Counted from the first letter of the stretch, positions 34,706 through 44,170 are shown. The stretch: 64,000 bases of DNA from Rhodobacter maris (GCF_900217815.1 NZ_OBMT01000017.1:1-64000); one strand, 5' to 3'. Numbers and translations: made by a program. The notes: generated by a model not told the origin, from the sequence alone.

Positions 34706-35398
34706 ATGAAACTGATCTGGCTTGGCCATTCCGGCTTCCGTCTCGAGATCGAGAAGGCGGTGATCCTGATCGACCCCTGGATGACGGGAAACCCGATGTT
34801 TCCGGCCGAGCGGCGCGCCGAAGCGCTTGCAGGCGCCACGCATATCCTGCTCACGCATGGCCATGGCGACCATTCGGGCGACACGCTCGCAGTGGCGAAG
34901 GAACTCGAGATTCCGGTGGTTGGTATCTATGACATCGTCAGCCATTGGGAAGCGCATGAGCATATCGAGGGCATCGGCTTCAACAAGGGCGGCACGGTCG
35001 ATCTGGGCGGCGCCAAAGTGACGATGGTGCCCGCGAGCCATTCCTCCTCGATCTCGGGGCCGACCGGGCCGATCTATACCGGCACCGAGTCGGGTTACAT
35101 GATCGCGGGCGAGGGCCATGTGATCTATGTCTCGGGGGATACCTGCATCTCCTCGGAAATGGCGTGGATGGGCGAGTATTTCCGCCCCGATATCGGCATC
35201 CTTTCCGCGGGCGGCCATTTCACCATGGACATGCGCGCCGCCGGGTGGGCCGCAAAGAAATACTTCGATTTCAAGACGGTGATCCCCTGCCATTACCGGA
35301 CCTTCCCGCTTCTGGAGCAATCCGCCGCGGCGCTGATCGCGGCGCTCCCCGGTGTCGACGTTATCGAACCCGAGGTGATGGCGCCGATCTCGCTGTGA
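34706..35398 (+). CDS. metallo-beta-lactamase fold hydrolase (UPF0173)
   Basis: A 230-residue MBL-fold protein. THGHGDHSGD (about 52-61) is the metal-binding H-x-H-x-DH motif; GHSGFRLE, SGDTCISSEM and PCHYRTFP are the other fold landmarks with the remaining His and Asp ligands. It matches the UPF0173 group. GAGGAG lies before the ATG at 34706. Its physiological substrate is unknown; members act on phosphodiester or ester bonds in vitro. Confidence 0.87.
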   Translation: MKLIWLGHSGFRLEIEKAVILIDPWMTGNPMFPAERRAEALAGATHILLTHGHGDHSGDTLAVAKELEIPVVGIYDIVSHWEAHEHIEGIGFNKGGTVDLGGAKVTMVPASHSSSISGPTGPIYTGTESGYMIAGEGHVIYVSGDTCISSEMAWMGEYFRPDIGILSAGGHFTMDMRAAGWAAKKYFDFKTVIPCHYRTFPLLEQSAAALIAALPGVDVIEPEVMAPISL

Positions 35399-35418
35399 AC
35401 GGCGTGGTGATCGAAGGC

Positions 35419-35447
35419 TTGCATGGGGGGGCGGTGACGACTATATG
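35419..35447 (+). promoter_or_regulatory. promoter of the SRP RNA gene
   Basis: TTGCAT (35419-35424) and TATATG (35442-35447) are separated by exactly 17 bases and lie 5-7 bases before the RNA. Confidence 0.6.
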
Positions 35448-35452
35448 ACGCC

Positions 35453-35551
35453 GCGAGAGGTTGGCGCGGGCGAGCGCCTCGCCAACCCGGTCAGGTCCGG
35501 AAGGAAGCAGCCGCAACGAGCCCCGCTTGGGTCGCTGTCCAGCCTCTCACC
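35453..35551 (+). ncRNA. ffs: signal recognition particle RNA (4.5S)
   Basis: The SRP signature GGTCAGGTCCGGAAGGAAGC occurs at the apex (the loop that binds Ffh). The ends GAGAGGTTGG and CCAGCCTCTC pair to close the long hairpin of about 97 nt. This is the bacterial small type of SRP RNA, acting with Ffh in co-translational targeting. Confidence 0.96.
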
Positions 35552-35757
35552 CTCCCCCCTCGTGCTCCTTGGCCTAATGGAATGACCTGCGCTCCAAGGG
35601 CCTGCGCTGCAAAAGCTGCTACAAGATCTGCGCCGCGCCACGTTTCGGAGGTCGCCGTGCCCCGTGGCGCTTTGGCTTATCGAAGTCGCCCGCAGCCTTC
35701 TTCCCGCATTTTCGCGGCCTCTCACATCCCGCCGGGACATGGGATTCAGGCCGAAGT

Positions 35758-36471
35758 TCAGAGCAGAAGCAGGGCGGCGAGTATGACGATACTGGTGAAG
35801 GTGGCGCCAACGATCACCCAGGGGCTCGGCAGGGCAGCGGGCGGATCGAGCGGCGGCGGATGCAGGGCGAGATCGCGGCGGCGGAGCGGGGCATCGCGCG
35901 GGTCAGTATCGATGGCGTGGTCGGTCCCGGGAGAGCGATCGTCGGCAAGCGCATCCTCGTGGTCGTGCCGGCCGCCGAGCGTCAGCGGCAGATGCGGGGC
36001 ATGCGGGTCAAATGTGTCGGTCGGAGCGTGATCGGTTGCCTTGGCGGGGCCGTCGCGGCGGGGCTCGCTGCGCGGGGGAGCATGCGGCAGGGCACGAGTG
36101 GCGGCCTGTTGCGCGAGCAGCGCCTGCAGAGGCGCGGTCTCGGTGCCAATCATTTGCCCGGCGCCGATCATCTGCGCGGTGACGAGCGCGCGGGAGGAGG
36201 CGGAGCTGGTCGTGGTCTCGGCATTGGCCAATGCGCTCGCGAGGGCCGTCTCGGTTTCCGCTAGCGGCAGGGAGAGGTCAGGGCCGGCGTGCTCGGCCGC
36301 AGCCGGGGCCGGGCGCGCAGCGCCGGCGGCGGCTGGGAGGGCCACTGGCAAGGCCACGGAAAGGAGTTGTGCCGAGGCCGCGCCCTGCTGTGGCGTGGCC
36401 CCCTGCGGCAGCGGCAGCGGCTGGCTGCCCGGGGCGGTCGGAAGCGGCGTCGAGGGCAGGGGGGTCAACAT
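35758..36471 (-). CDS. Pro/Ala-rich protein with C-terminal membrane anchor
   Basis: The 237-residue protein is unknown. Residues 1-60 are Pro/Ala/Leu-rich, 60-130 Ala/Thr-rich helical, and 130-210 rich in His, Asp and Arg. The C-terminal PWVIVGATFTSIVILAALLLL is a single membrane span, suggesting a tail-anchored protein with most of its length in the cytoplasm. Codon positions look coding (strong GC3), but homologues cannot be checked here. It stands between ffs and the RND operon. Confidence 0.5.
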   Translation of the reverse strand: MLTPLPSTPLPTAPGSQPLPLPQGATPQQGAASAQLLSVALPVALPAAAGAARPAPAAAEHAGPDLSLPLAETETALASALANAETTTSSASSRALVTAQMIGAGQMIGTETAPLQALLAQQAATRALPHAPPRSEPRRDGPAKATDHAPTDTFDPHAPHLPLTLGGRHDHEDALADDRSPGTDHAIDTDPRDAPLRRRDLALHPPPLDPPAALPSPWVIVGATFTSIVILAALLLL

Positions 36472-36526
36472 GGCTCGCTCGCAAACAGGAACGCCCGAAT
36501 CGTCGCAAGAATCAATGAACGGAGGG

Positions 36527-39500
36527 TTAATCCGCTTGCGGAGCCGGTGTTTGCGGCGGTTTCACCCGGAACACGATACAGTAGAGCGCGGGGGCGAAGA
36601 CCAGCGTGATCAACGTGCCGGCGATGATGCCCCCCATCATCGCAAAAGCCATCGGTGCCCAGAACACCTCGCGCGAGATCGGAATGAGCGCCAGCGAGGC
36701 GGCGGCGGCGGTGAGCAGAATGGGCCGCGCGCGGCTGTCTGACGCCTCGAAGACTGCGTCCCAGTGGCTCTGTCCCTTGCCCCGCAGATCCTGCACTTCC
36801 GCCATCAATATCAGTGAATTGCGGATCAGGATGCCGACCAGTGCCAGAACGCCCAGGATCGCGACGAAGCCGAGCGGCTGGCCCGAAGGCAGCATCGCCG
36901 CAACCACGCCGATGAGCCCGAGCGGTGCGACGGCCAGCACGATGAACATCAGCCGGAAGCTCTGCATCTGCACCATCACGAGAGTGAGGATGACGAGCAC
37001 CATCAGCGGCACCACGGCAACGATCGGCGCCTGGCTTTCGCCACTGCTCTCCGCCACGCCGCCGGGTTCGATCGTGTAGCCCGCGGGCAGGGTCGCGGTC
37101 TGCGCGGCGATTGCCGGGGCGAGATCGGCGGTGATGGTGGCAGGCTGATTTTTCCCCAGCACCGCAGTTTTCACGGTGATCGTCGGCACCCGGTTGCGCG
37201 CGTGCAGCACCGGCGCCTCCATCTGCCATTCGAGCCGGGCAAAGCTCAGCAGCGGCACCGGCACTCCGGTGGGCGAGGGCAGTTGCAGCGAGCCGAGCGA
37301 GGCGAGCGAGGAACGATCCGCGGCGGTGCCGCGCGCCACCACATCGACGAGCGTCTGCCCGTCGCGCAGCTCGGTCACGGTGACACCCTCAAACAGCGTT
37401 TGCAGTGCCTGCGCCACGTCCTTTTGGGTCAGACCAAGCTGGCGCAGCCGCTCCTGATCGAGCACGACGCGGGCAACCCGCACCGGCTCGCCTTCGTCGA
37501 TCGTGATATTGGTCAGCCGCCCGTCTGCGGCGAGCCTTTGCGCGAGGCTGCGCGCCTCGTCGAGAAGCCGCGCCCGGTCCGGCCCCATGATCCGGTATTG
37601 CACAGGCTTGCCGACCGGAGGGCCCAGCTCGATCAGCTTGGTGAAAACATCGACACCCGCGAAAGCGGCGCTTTTCTTTGCCAAAGCGGCACGCAGCGCG
37701 TTGCGCTCCTCCAGCCCCGCCGTCATCACCACGATCTGCCCCATGAACGAGGCGGGGGTGGGCCGGTCGAGCGAGAGCAGGAACCGCGGGGCGGACTGGC
37801 CGACATAGGTGGTCCAGTACCGCGCCTCGGGACGGGTGGCGAGCCAGGCGTCGATCTCGGCCATGGCGGTATCGGTGGCGGCGATGGCGGAGTTCTGGCG
37901 CAAGGTGACGTCGACCAGCAATTCGGGCCGGTCCGAAGCGGGGAAGAACTGCTGCTCGATATGGCGCATGCCGTAAAGAGAGCTGGCAAAGAGCACGACA
38001 GTGGCGAGCACGGTGAGCCAGCGCGCCCGCATCGCCCCGCGCAGAAGCGCGCGGAAGGCACGGCGCAGCGGCCCCGGGCGCCGGTCGTGATGGGGCAGAT
38101 GCGCGGGCAGCACCGTGGCCCCGATCAGCGGCGCGAACAGCACCGCGACGATCCAGCTCAGAAGCAGCGAGATGGCGATGACGTAAAACAGGGAGAGCGT
38201 GTATTCGCCCGCCTGAGAGGAGTTCAGTCCGATCGGAATGAACCCGGCCACGGTGACGAGCGTGCCCGACAGCATCGGAAAGGCGATCGAGGTCCAGGCA
38301 TAGGAGGCGGCGCGGCCGATCTTGTCGCCCGCCTCGAGCCGGGCGATCATCGTCTCGATGGCGATCATCGCGTCGTCGACCAGAAGCCCGAGCGCGATGA
38401 TCAGCGCGCCGAGAGAGATCCGTTGCAGCGTCACGCCCATCGCTTCGAGGATGACGAAGGTGAGGGCCAGCACGAGCGGGATCGACAGCGTCACCACGAG
38501 CCCCGCGCGCCAACCCAGCGAAATGAAGGAGACCAGAAGCACGATCGCCACCGCTTCCGCGAGGGCGCGCAGGAAGTGATTGACCGATTCCTCCACCACG
38601 TTCGGCTGATCGGCAACCTTGTGAAGCTGCATCCCCACCGGCAGTTCCTGTGCCACACGGTCCATCAGCCGCGTGAGTTCGGCGCCGAAATCGAGGATAT
38701 TCGCCCCCTCCTTCATACCGATGATCAGCCCCACCGCCGGTTTGCCATCATACCGGAAAAGCGCCGAGGGCGGATCGACGAAACCCGCGCGTACGGTGGC
38801 GACATCGGCCAGCGTGAAGAAAATATCTCCCACCCGCAACGGCGCAGCGGCAAGGTCTTCGGCCGTTGCGAAGCGCCCCGACATCCGCACCGCGATCATT
38901 TCGTCGGCGGTGCGGATCACGCCCGAAGGGACGATGGCGTTCTGTGCCGCCAGGGTTTCGAGCACTTCGGACTGATCGAGCCCCAATGCCGCCAGCTTGC
39001 GGGCCGAAAATTCGACATGAACCACCGGATCCTGGGTGCCGACAAGCTCCACCTTGCCCGCGGCTTTCAGCGTCAGGACCGCCGAGCGCACTTCTTCCAC
39101 CCGGTCCTTCACCTCCTGCGGCGAGAAACCGTCGGCGGTGAAGGCATAGATCGAGCCATAGACATCGCCGAAATCGTCGCTGATTGCGTAACCCGCGAAT
39201 TCGGAAGGAAATTCCGGTTTAAGATCCGACATCATGTTGCGGATCTTGAGCCAGGTCTGGATCACCGCGGGCCCGCGTGTCTCGGGGGTCAGCTCGACAT
39301 AGACAACGGCGCGGCCGGGATAGGTTTCGGAGCGCGTGAACTTCAGGTTCGGCAGCTCCTGCATCTTCTTTTCGATCCGGTCGGTGACCTGTTCGCGCGT
39401 CTCCTCGGCCGTGGCGCCGGGGAGCGCCGCGGTGATGAACATCACCTTGATCGTGAAGGACGGATCTTCCTCGCGGCCGAGGTTCATGTAGGAAAGAACG

Positions 39501-39580
39501 CCCGCGACAAGCGAGACGATCAGCAGATACCAGACCATCGAGCGGTGCCGCAAAGCCCAGTCGGAGAGGTTGAAACTCAT
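36527..39580 (-). CDS. RND-family efflux pump, inner-membrane transporter
   Basis: A 1017-residue pump with 12 membrane segments and two large periplasmic loops. The proton-relay acidic pair is in LLVDDAMIAIETM, and EEDPSFTIKVMFITAALPGA (about 35-54) and the Gly-rich RNSLILMAEVQDL are landmarks of the AcrB-like group. The N-terminal RHRSMVWYLLIVS type resembles pumps for hydrophobic or dye-like compounds rather than metal pumps. It follows two adaptor genes with ATGA overlaps. No outer-membrane channel gene is present, so it must borrow one. Confidence 0.92.
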   Translation of the reverse strand: MSFNLSDWALRHRSMVWYLLIVSLVAGVLSYMNLGREEDPSFTIKVMFITAALPGATAEETREQVTDRIEKKMQELPNLKFTRSETYPGRAVVYVELTPETRGPAVIQTWLKIRNMMSDLKPEFPSEFAGYAISDDFGDVYGSIYAFTADGFSPQEVKDRVEEVRSAVLTLKAAGKVELVGTQDPVVHVEFSARKLAALGLDQSEVLETLAAQNAIVPSGVIRTADEMIAVRMSGRFATAEDLAAAPLRVGDIFFTLADVATVRAGFVDPPSALFRYDGKPAVGLIIGMKEGANILDFGAELTRLMDRVAQELPVGMQLHKVADQPNVVEESVNHFLRALAEAVAIVLLVSFISLGWRAGLVVTLSIPLVLALTFVILEAMGVTLQRISLGALIIALGLLVDDAMIAIETMIARLEAGDKIGRAASYAWTSIAFPMLSGTLVTVAGFIPIGLNSSQAGEYTLSLFYVIAISLLLSWIVAVLFAPLIGATVLPAHLPHHDRRPGPLRRAFRALLRGAMRARWLTVLATVVLFASSLYGMRHIEQQFFPASDRPELLVDVTLRQNSAIAATDTAMAEIDAWLATRPEARYWTTYVGQSAPRFLLSLDRPTPASFMGQIVVMTAGLEERNALRAALAKKSAAFAGVDVFTKLIELGPPVGKPVQYRIMGPDRARLLDEARSLAQRLAADGRLTNITIDEGEPVRVARVVLDQERLRQLGLTQKDVAQALQTLFEGVTVTELRDGQTLVDVVARGTAADRSSLASLGSLQLPSPTGVPVPLLSFARLEWQMEAPVLHARNRVPTITVKTAVLGKNQPATITADLAPAIAAQTATLPAGYTIEPGGVAESSGESQAPIVAVVPLMVLVILTLVMVQMQSFRLMFIVLAVAPLGLIGVVAAMLPSGQPLGFVAILGVLALVGILIRNSLILMAEVQDLRGKGQSHWDAVFEASDSRARPILLTAAAASLALIPISREVFWAPMAFAMMGGIIAGTLITLVFAPALYCIVFRVKPPQTPAPQAD

Positions 39581-40635
39581 GGGTCGACCCTCGCGCCGAG
39601 CTGTTGGCCCTCGGTGAGGGAATGAATGCCCCGGATCGCCACCTCGTCACCTTCGGCAAGCCCGGAGCGGATCACCACGCGCGGGCCGATCTGCTGGCCG
39701 AGGCTGACGGCAGTGGCGCGGGCGCGACGTTCGGGGTCGAGGCGCCAGACCATCGGTTGCGCTTGTGTGCCCCAGATTGCCGCGCGCGGCAGCGTCAGCA
39801 AGGTGGCTTGCGGCAGCTCGAGCCGGGCCGAGACCAGCGCGCCGAGCCGGAGCCCGCGGCCTTCGTCGGCGAGGGTGATCCTGAGCCGGTGTGCGCGCGT
39901 CGAAGGGTCGGCAACGGGTTCGATCAGCCGCAACCGCCCCTCGGTCACCAGCGCATCCTCGTAGCGCGCCGCGATGCTGAAGGGGGCGGCTTCTGGCAGG
40001 ACGGCGAGCACCTCGTCGGGCACGTCGATCACAGCCTCCCGCCCGGCCGCCGTGGCGAGCCGCAAAACCGGCGTGCCCGGGCTGACCACGGTTCCCGGCT
40101 CGGCGAGGATGCGGCTCACGATCCCGGCGGCGGGGGCGGTGAGCGTGCCGTAGCGCGCGGCATCCTGGGCACGGGAGAGATCGGCTTCGGCCGCTTCCAC
40201 CGCGGCGCGGGCGGAAAGGTCTTTCGCCTGCGCGGCTTCCAGCGTGGCCTTGGGGGCCACACCGCGGCGGTGCAGCTCTTCGGCACGCGCCCGGCTCTGA
40301 GCGGCAAAATCGGCCTCGGCGCGGGCAGCGCTGAGGCCTGCCTCGGCAGCGGCGACATCCTCGGCGAGCGTGACCTGATCGAGCGTGGCGAGAACCGTAC
40401 CCGCCGCGACACTGTCGCCCAGATCGACGGGGCGGGTGGCGATGCGCCCGGCGGTCTGAAACGCGAGCGGGGTTTCGACCGTTGCGGCGATCACGCCCGG
40501 AAACAGCCGCGCCGTCATCGCCGAGCCGGTGACGATCTCGCTCACCACCGGGCGCGGGGCCTCCTCGGCGGAGATGGCGCCAAACGGCACAAAGAGGGCG
40601 AACAGGAGCGTGGCGGCGGCTCTCGATCGGGTCAT
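39577..40635 (-). CDS. RND efflux periplasmic adaptor (HlyD/MFP family), second copy
   Basis: The 352-residue adaptor has a signal peptide (about 1-25) and lipoyl half-motifs GDSVAAGTVLATLDQV (about 72-87) and APAAGIVSRILAEPGTVV separated by a coiled-coil hairpin rich in Ala/Glu (about 90-160). It links the pump to an outer-membrane channel. Start and stop overlap both neighbours by four bases, so synthesis is coupled with the other adaptor and the pump. Confidence 0.9.
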   Translation of the reverse strand: MTRSRAAATLLFALFVPFGAISAEEAPRPVVSEIVTGSAMTARLFPGVIAATVETPLAFQTAGRIATRPVDLGDSVAAGTVLATLDQVTLAEDVAAAEAGLSAARAEADFAAQSRARAEELHRRGVAPKATLEAAQAKDLSARAAVEAAEADLSRAQDAARYGTLTAPAAGIVSRILAEPGTVVSPGTPVLRLATAAGREAVIDVPDEVLAVLPEAAPFSIAARYEDALVTEGRLRLIEPVADPSTRAHRLRITLADEGRGLRLGALVSARLELPQATLLTLPRAAIWGTQAQPMVWRLDPERRARATAVSLGQQIGPRVVIRSGLAEGDEVAIRGIHSLTEGQQLGARVDP

Positions 40636-41747
40636 TCCTGCCCCTCCTGCACCTGAACGAGCTGACCCGGATAGAGCAGATGTGCGCCCCGGGTAACGAC
40701 AAGCGCGCCCTCGGGCAGGCCCTCGGCGATCTCGACCGCATGATCGGTGTATCGCAGCACCCGCACCGGGGTGAGTGCCACGCGCCCGCGCCCGGGGACA
40801 CCCTTGACCGCATCCAGGGTCCAGACCGCGGCCTTCCCGCCCTGGCTCACCAAGGCTTGCCAGGGCAGCGCCATCGCGGCGCCATAGCTCAGGTCGACGG
40901 CTGTCACCACCGTGGTGCCCAGCCCGGGCGGCGGCAGATCCGGGGCGGGGGCCAGCTCGGCCTTCACCCGCACCGTGCCGCCGTCGCTCGAGACGAGCGG
41001 GGCGATTTCGGTGACGGTCGCCTGTCGCTCTGGCCCGGATTCGCCCAGCGGGTGGAGCGTTACGGCGCGGCCTTGAAAGCGGTCGAGTGCGGCGAAATCA
41101 GGAATATAGAACACAGCCTCGCGGGCGCCGTCGCGGGCGAGGGTCAGCACGGTCTGGGCCGCTTCGACGATTTGGCCGGGTTCGGCGGTGCGGGCGGTGA
41201 CAATGCCCGAGACCGGCGCGAAGAGGGTGCAATCGGCCAGCGTTTGCGTGGCCTTGGCACGGGCGGCATGGGCCTGATCGCGCGCCGAGCGGGCCGAGAG
41301 CGCCGCCTCGGTCGCGGCATCAAGTGCCGCCTGGGTGGCAAAGCCGCGCGCCGCGAGGCCGGCGGCGCGGGTCAGCGCCTGCTCGGCCTGGGTGAGCGTG
41401 GCCTCGGCCGCGGCATCTTGCGCCTGGGCGGCACGCAGGGCCGCTGCCGCCTGGGTCGGATCGATTTCGGCGAGCACTGCGCCCGCCTCTACCCTGTCGC
41501 CAACCTCGGCGTTCAGCGCCAGCAGCCGCCCGCCGTTGCGAAAGCCCGCGGGCACGGCTTCGGCGGCCTCGATCGTGCCGGACAGCTCGAAATGCAGGAG
41601 GACCGGCGCGGTATGGGCCGTAACAATCCGCACCGGCAGCGCCTCTTCGGCGCCAGCCGGAAGCACCAGAAACGGCAGCGCCATGACCACCCCGGACGCC
41701 CGGCGCATCAAAGCACCGACGCGGCGAAACCTGCTCTCGCGCGGCAT
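40632..41747 (-). CDS. RND efflux periplasmic adaptor (HlyD/MFP family), first copy
   Basis: The 371-residue adaptor begins with a basic stretch and hydrophobic segment (about 12-30, signal/anchor). Lipoyl motifs are GDRVEAGAVLAEIDP and APVSGIVTARTAEPGQIV, flanking an Ala-rich coiled coil. It is diverged from the adaptor that follows. As with some RND pumps, two different adaptors may form a heteromeric ring. First gene of the operon; no dedicated regulator is adjacent. Confidence 0.9.
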   Translation of the reverse strand: MPRESRFRRVGALMRRASGVVMALPFLVLPAGAEEALPVRIVTAHTAPVLLHFELSGTIEAAEAVPAGFRNGGRLLALNAEVGDRVEAGAVLAEIDPTQAAAALRAAQAQDAAAEATLTQAEQALTRAAGLAARGFATQAALDAATEAALSARSARDQAHAARAKATQTLADCTLFAPVSGIVTARTAEPGQIVEAAQTVLTLARDGAREAVFYIPDFAALDRFQGRAVTLHPLGESGPERQATVTEIAPLVSSDGGTVRVKAELAPAPDLPPPGLGTTVVTAVDLSYGAAMALPWQALVSQGGKAAVWTLDAVKGVPGRGRVALTPVRVLRYTDHAVEIAEGLPEGALVVTRGAHLLYPGQLVQVQEGQE

Positions 41748-41831
41748 CCTGCCTCCCTGTTTCTTGCGCCTCTTAGATTTCGGATTTTTCTGATTCGCGA
41801 AAGGGAAAGGGTGACGAAAGCGCCCGTGCCG

Positions 41832-42593
41832 TTACGGGACAGGAGGAGACGCGGCGTGCGCCGGGTCCGGCGGAGGCGCGGGTGCGGAGACCAGCACGCC
41901 CGCCTCAAGCCGCAATACGGTATCGGCAAGCCGCGCCGCTTCGGCCGGATCATGGCTCGTCATCATCGTGGTGGCCCCGAAATGGGCATGCATCCGGCGC
42001 AAATGGCCTTGCAGCTCGGCGCGGGTCTCGGGGTCGAGCGCGGAGAGCGGCTCGTCGAGCAGCAAAAGCCCGGGCCGCCGCGCCAGCGCCCGCACCAGCG
42101 CGAGCCGTTGTTTCTGCCCGCCCGAGAGCTGCGCGGGATAGGCCCGGGCGAGATGCGCGAGCCCGGCGATCTCGAGCATTTCGGCCACTCTCCCGGCGCG
42201 GGCCTTGCCCCTGAGGCCGGGCAGGGCAAAGCCGACCTGTGCGGCCGCGGTCATGTTCGGAAAGAGCGCGTAATCCTGAAACACGAAACCCAGATCGCGC
42301 GTGCGAACCGGCGCGAAGATCCCCGCCTCGGACTCGCTCCAGATCCGCGTGCCCATCGTCACGCGCCCCGTCGCGGGCCGCTCGAGCCCGGCGATCAGTC
42401 GCAGTAGCGTGGTCTTTCCGGCGCCCGAGGGGCCCGTCAGAACAACAAAGCGCCCGGCCGGAATCGTCAGGCGGACGGATAGATCGAACGCCCCCTGCGG
42501 CCCCTGCAGGCGATGCGTGAGATCCACCGAAAGCGAAGCCGTGACGGGCGCGGGGGCGGGGCTTGGCACGAAGTTTGACGGCCGCTCGAGCAT
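41832..42593 (-). CDS. modC: molybdate/tungstate ABC transporter ATP-binding protein (ModC-like, no C-terminal TOBE domain)
   Basis: The 253-residue ATPase has Walker A GPSGAGKTTLLRL, Q-loop VFQDYALFP, signature LSGGQKQRLAL, Walker B LLLLDEPLSALD and the switch His in TSHDP. Unlike E. coli ModC (352 residues), it ends soon after the ATPase domain and lacks the molybdate-binding TOBE region, so metal feedback on the ATPase is not expected. It is divergent from modA with a Mo-box between them, which assigns it to Mo/W transport. Confidence 0.85.
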   Translation of the reverse strand: MLERPSNFVPSPAPAPVTASLSVDLTHRLQGPQGAFDLSVRLTIPAGRFVVLTGPSGAGKTTLLRLIAGLERPATGRVTMGTRIWSESEAGIFAPVRTRDLGFVFQDYALFPNMTAAAQVGFALPGLRGKARAGRVAEMLEIAGLAHLARAYPAQLSGGQKQRLALVRALARRPGLLLLDEPLSALDPETRAELQGHLRRMHAHFGATTMMTSHDPAEAARLADTVLRLEAGVLVSAPAPPPDPAHAASPPVP

Positions 42594-42611
42594 GGGTGGC
42601 TTGCATCCTTT

Positions 42612-42636
42612 CGATGTATAGTAGAACTATATAGCG
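42612..42636. promoter_or_regulatory. Mo-box, ModE/MopA-type operator
   Basis: CGATGTATA and TATATAGCG form a dyad around a seven-base spacer, close to the Mo-box pattern CGNTATATA-N-TATATANCG. It lies 18 bases from the modC start and 63 from modA, so molybdate-bound regulator is expected to repress both. Confidence 0.75.
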
Positions 42637-42699
42637 TAAGGCGCGCTGTCCAGCGTTGAGTCCTGTGCGCGCCAACCTCTTGTTTCACCGGAGAAAGCC

Positions 42700-43437
42700 A
42701 TGAGCATCCGCCGTCGTTCGAAAATTCTCTCCGTCTTTGTCGCCGCGACGGTGGCGTTGGGCGCGGGGGCTGCGGCGCCGGTTTTTGCCGAAGGGCTGAC
42801 GATCGCTGCCGGCGCGGGCTACCGTCGTCCGATGGCGCAAGCCTTCACCGCGTTCGAAGCCGCGGGCGGTGAAAAGGTCGGGCAGGTTTACGGCAATATG
42901 GGGCAGGTGCTCGGTCAGGCGCGCGAGAGCGGGCAGATCGCTATGGTCTGCGGCGACCGCAAGGTGCTGGCGAAGGCCGAGGGGCTCGCTTTCACCCGGT
43001 TCGTGCCGCTCGGGGAGGGCAAGCTCGTCGTCGCCTACCGCAAGGGCGTGAGGCTTGCCGCGCCCGAGGCGATCACCGGCCCTGAAGTGACGCGCGTGGG
43101 CATTCCGGATGCCAAGGCCGCGGTCTATGGCAAGGCCGGGCGGCAATATCTGGCCAAAAGCGGAGTGGGGGATCAGGTTGCGGCCAAGCTTGTCGAGGTG
43201 CAGACCGTGCCGCAAGTGACCGCCTATCTGAGCGCGGGCGAGGTTGATGCGGGTTTCCTCAACATCACCGATGCGATTGGCGCAGGCGATGCGATCGGTG
43301 GTTATGTCTCTGTCGATCCAAAATATTATGACCCGATCGAGATCGCCTGCGGCGTAATTTCGCCCGCGGCCGAAGGCTTTGCGGCCTTCCTCGAAAGCCC
43401 GGCGGGCCATGCGATCATGGAAGCGAACGGGTTGTGA
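42700..43437 (+). CDS. modA: molybdate/tungstate-binding periplasmic protein (ModA-like)
   Basis: A 245-residue binding protein. Residues 1-30 are a signal peptide. LTIAAGAGYRRPMAQAFTAFE starts the mature fold; YGNMGQVLGQARESGQIAMV and the GEGKLVVAY segment correspond to the ModA regions that bind oxyanion. It lacks the strict GSGQLARQIE motif of E. coli ModA, so it is a diverged type that may prefer tungstate or serve as a second molybdate system. It is 3 bases before modB. Confidence 0.82.
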   Translation: MSIRRRSKILSVFVAATVALGAGAAAPVFAEGLTIAAGAGYRRPMAQAFTAFEAAGGEKVGQVYGNMGQVLGQARESGQIAMVCGDRKVLAKAEGLAFTRFVPLGEGKLVVAYRKGVRLAAPEAITGPEVTRVGIPDAKAAVYGKAGRQYLAKSGVGDQVAAKLVEVQTVPQVTAYLSAGEVDAGFLNITDAIGAGDAIGGYVSVDPKYYDPIEIACGVISPAAEGFAAFLESPAGHAIMEANGL

Positions 43438-43440
43438 GCG

Positions 43441-44145
43441 GTGACAGGCGCAGCGCTCGGCGAGAGCCTTGCCGGGGTGCTCGGCGATCCCGCGCTGGCT
43501 TTTCCGCTGGCGCTCAGCCTGCGCATCGCCCTTGCGACGCTTGCGGTGCATGCCACGCTCGGCATCGCGTTGGGCTGGGCGCTGGCGCGGCGTGGCTGGT
43601 GGGGGCGGGGGCTTGTCGATCTTTTGGTGCTGCTGCCGATGGTGTTCCCGCCGATCGTGCTCGGTTTCGCGCTTCTGATAGTGCTGGGGCGGCGCGGGCT
43701 TGGCGGCTGGCTCGAGGCGCACTTGGGCTTTGGCTTTGTCTTCACCGAGACGGGGGTCTGGCTCGCCTCGGTGATCGTCGGTTTGCCGCTGATCGTGAAG
43801 CCCGTGGAGGCGGCGATTGCGGCGCTGCCACGCAATCTGGCGGAAGCGGCACGCACCCTCGGCCATGGCGAGGCGGTGATCTTTGCGCGGGTGATCCTGC
43901 CCAATATCGCGGGCGCCGTCGGCGCCGGGCTTTTGATGGCCTCGGCGCGCAGCCTTGGAGAGGTGGGCGTCACGCTGATGCTCGGCGGCAATATTCTCGA
44001 CCGGACCAACACGATTTCGCTCGAGATCTACAATGCCGTGACAGTGGGCGAGTTTCACCGTGCGCTGGTGCTTTCGGGGCTGCTCGGGCTCGTTTCCGTC
44101 GCGGTGTTTGTGGTGCTCCGTCGCCGGGCCGCGTCCCCGCTGTGA
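43441..44145 (+). CDS. modB: molybdate/tungstate ABC transporter permease (ModB)
   Basis: The 234-residue permease has five to six membrane helices. LVLLPMVFPPIVLGFALL and the EAA-like loop PRNLAEAARTLGHGEAVIFARVILP (about 140-164) are ModB signatures. It begins with GTG three bases after modA, the only start giving a full first helix. It forms the pore with modC as the ATPase. Confidence 0.88.
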   Translation: MTGAALGESLAGVLGDPALAFPLALSLRIALATLAVHATLGIALGWALARRGWWGRGLVDLLVLLPMVFPPIVLGFALLIVLGRRGLGGWLEAHLGFGFVFTETGVWLASVIVGLPLIVKPVEAAIAALPRNLAEAARTLGHGEAVIFARVILPNIAGAVGAGLLMASARSLGEVGVTLMLGGNILDRTNTISLEIYNAVTVGEFHRALVLSGLLGLVSVAVFVVLRRRAASPL

Positions 44146-44170
44146 GCCGCCGCTTTCGACTGGAGCTGCC

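Noticed and set aside
35552-35757. A coding remnant with a CKSCYKIC motif after ffs
   Set aside because: The frame has no start, no recognisable family and could be chance; nothing supports expression.
37202-39625. An 807-codon open frame opposite the RND pump gene
   Set aside because: Antisense shadow; no conserved motif, highly enriched in Arg, His, Gly and Asp.
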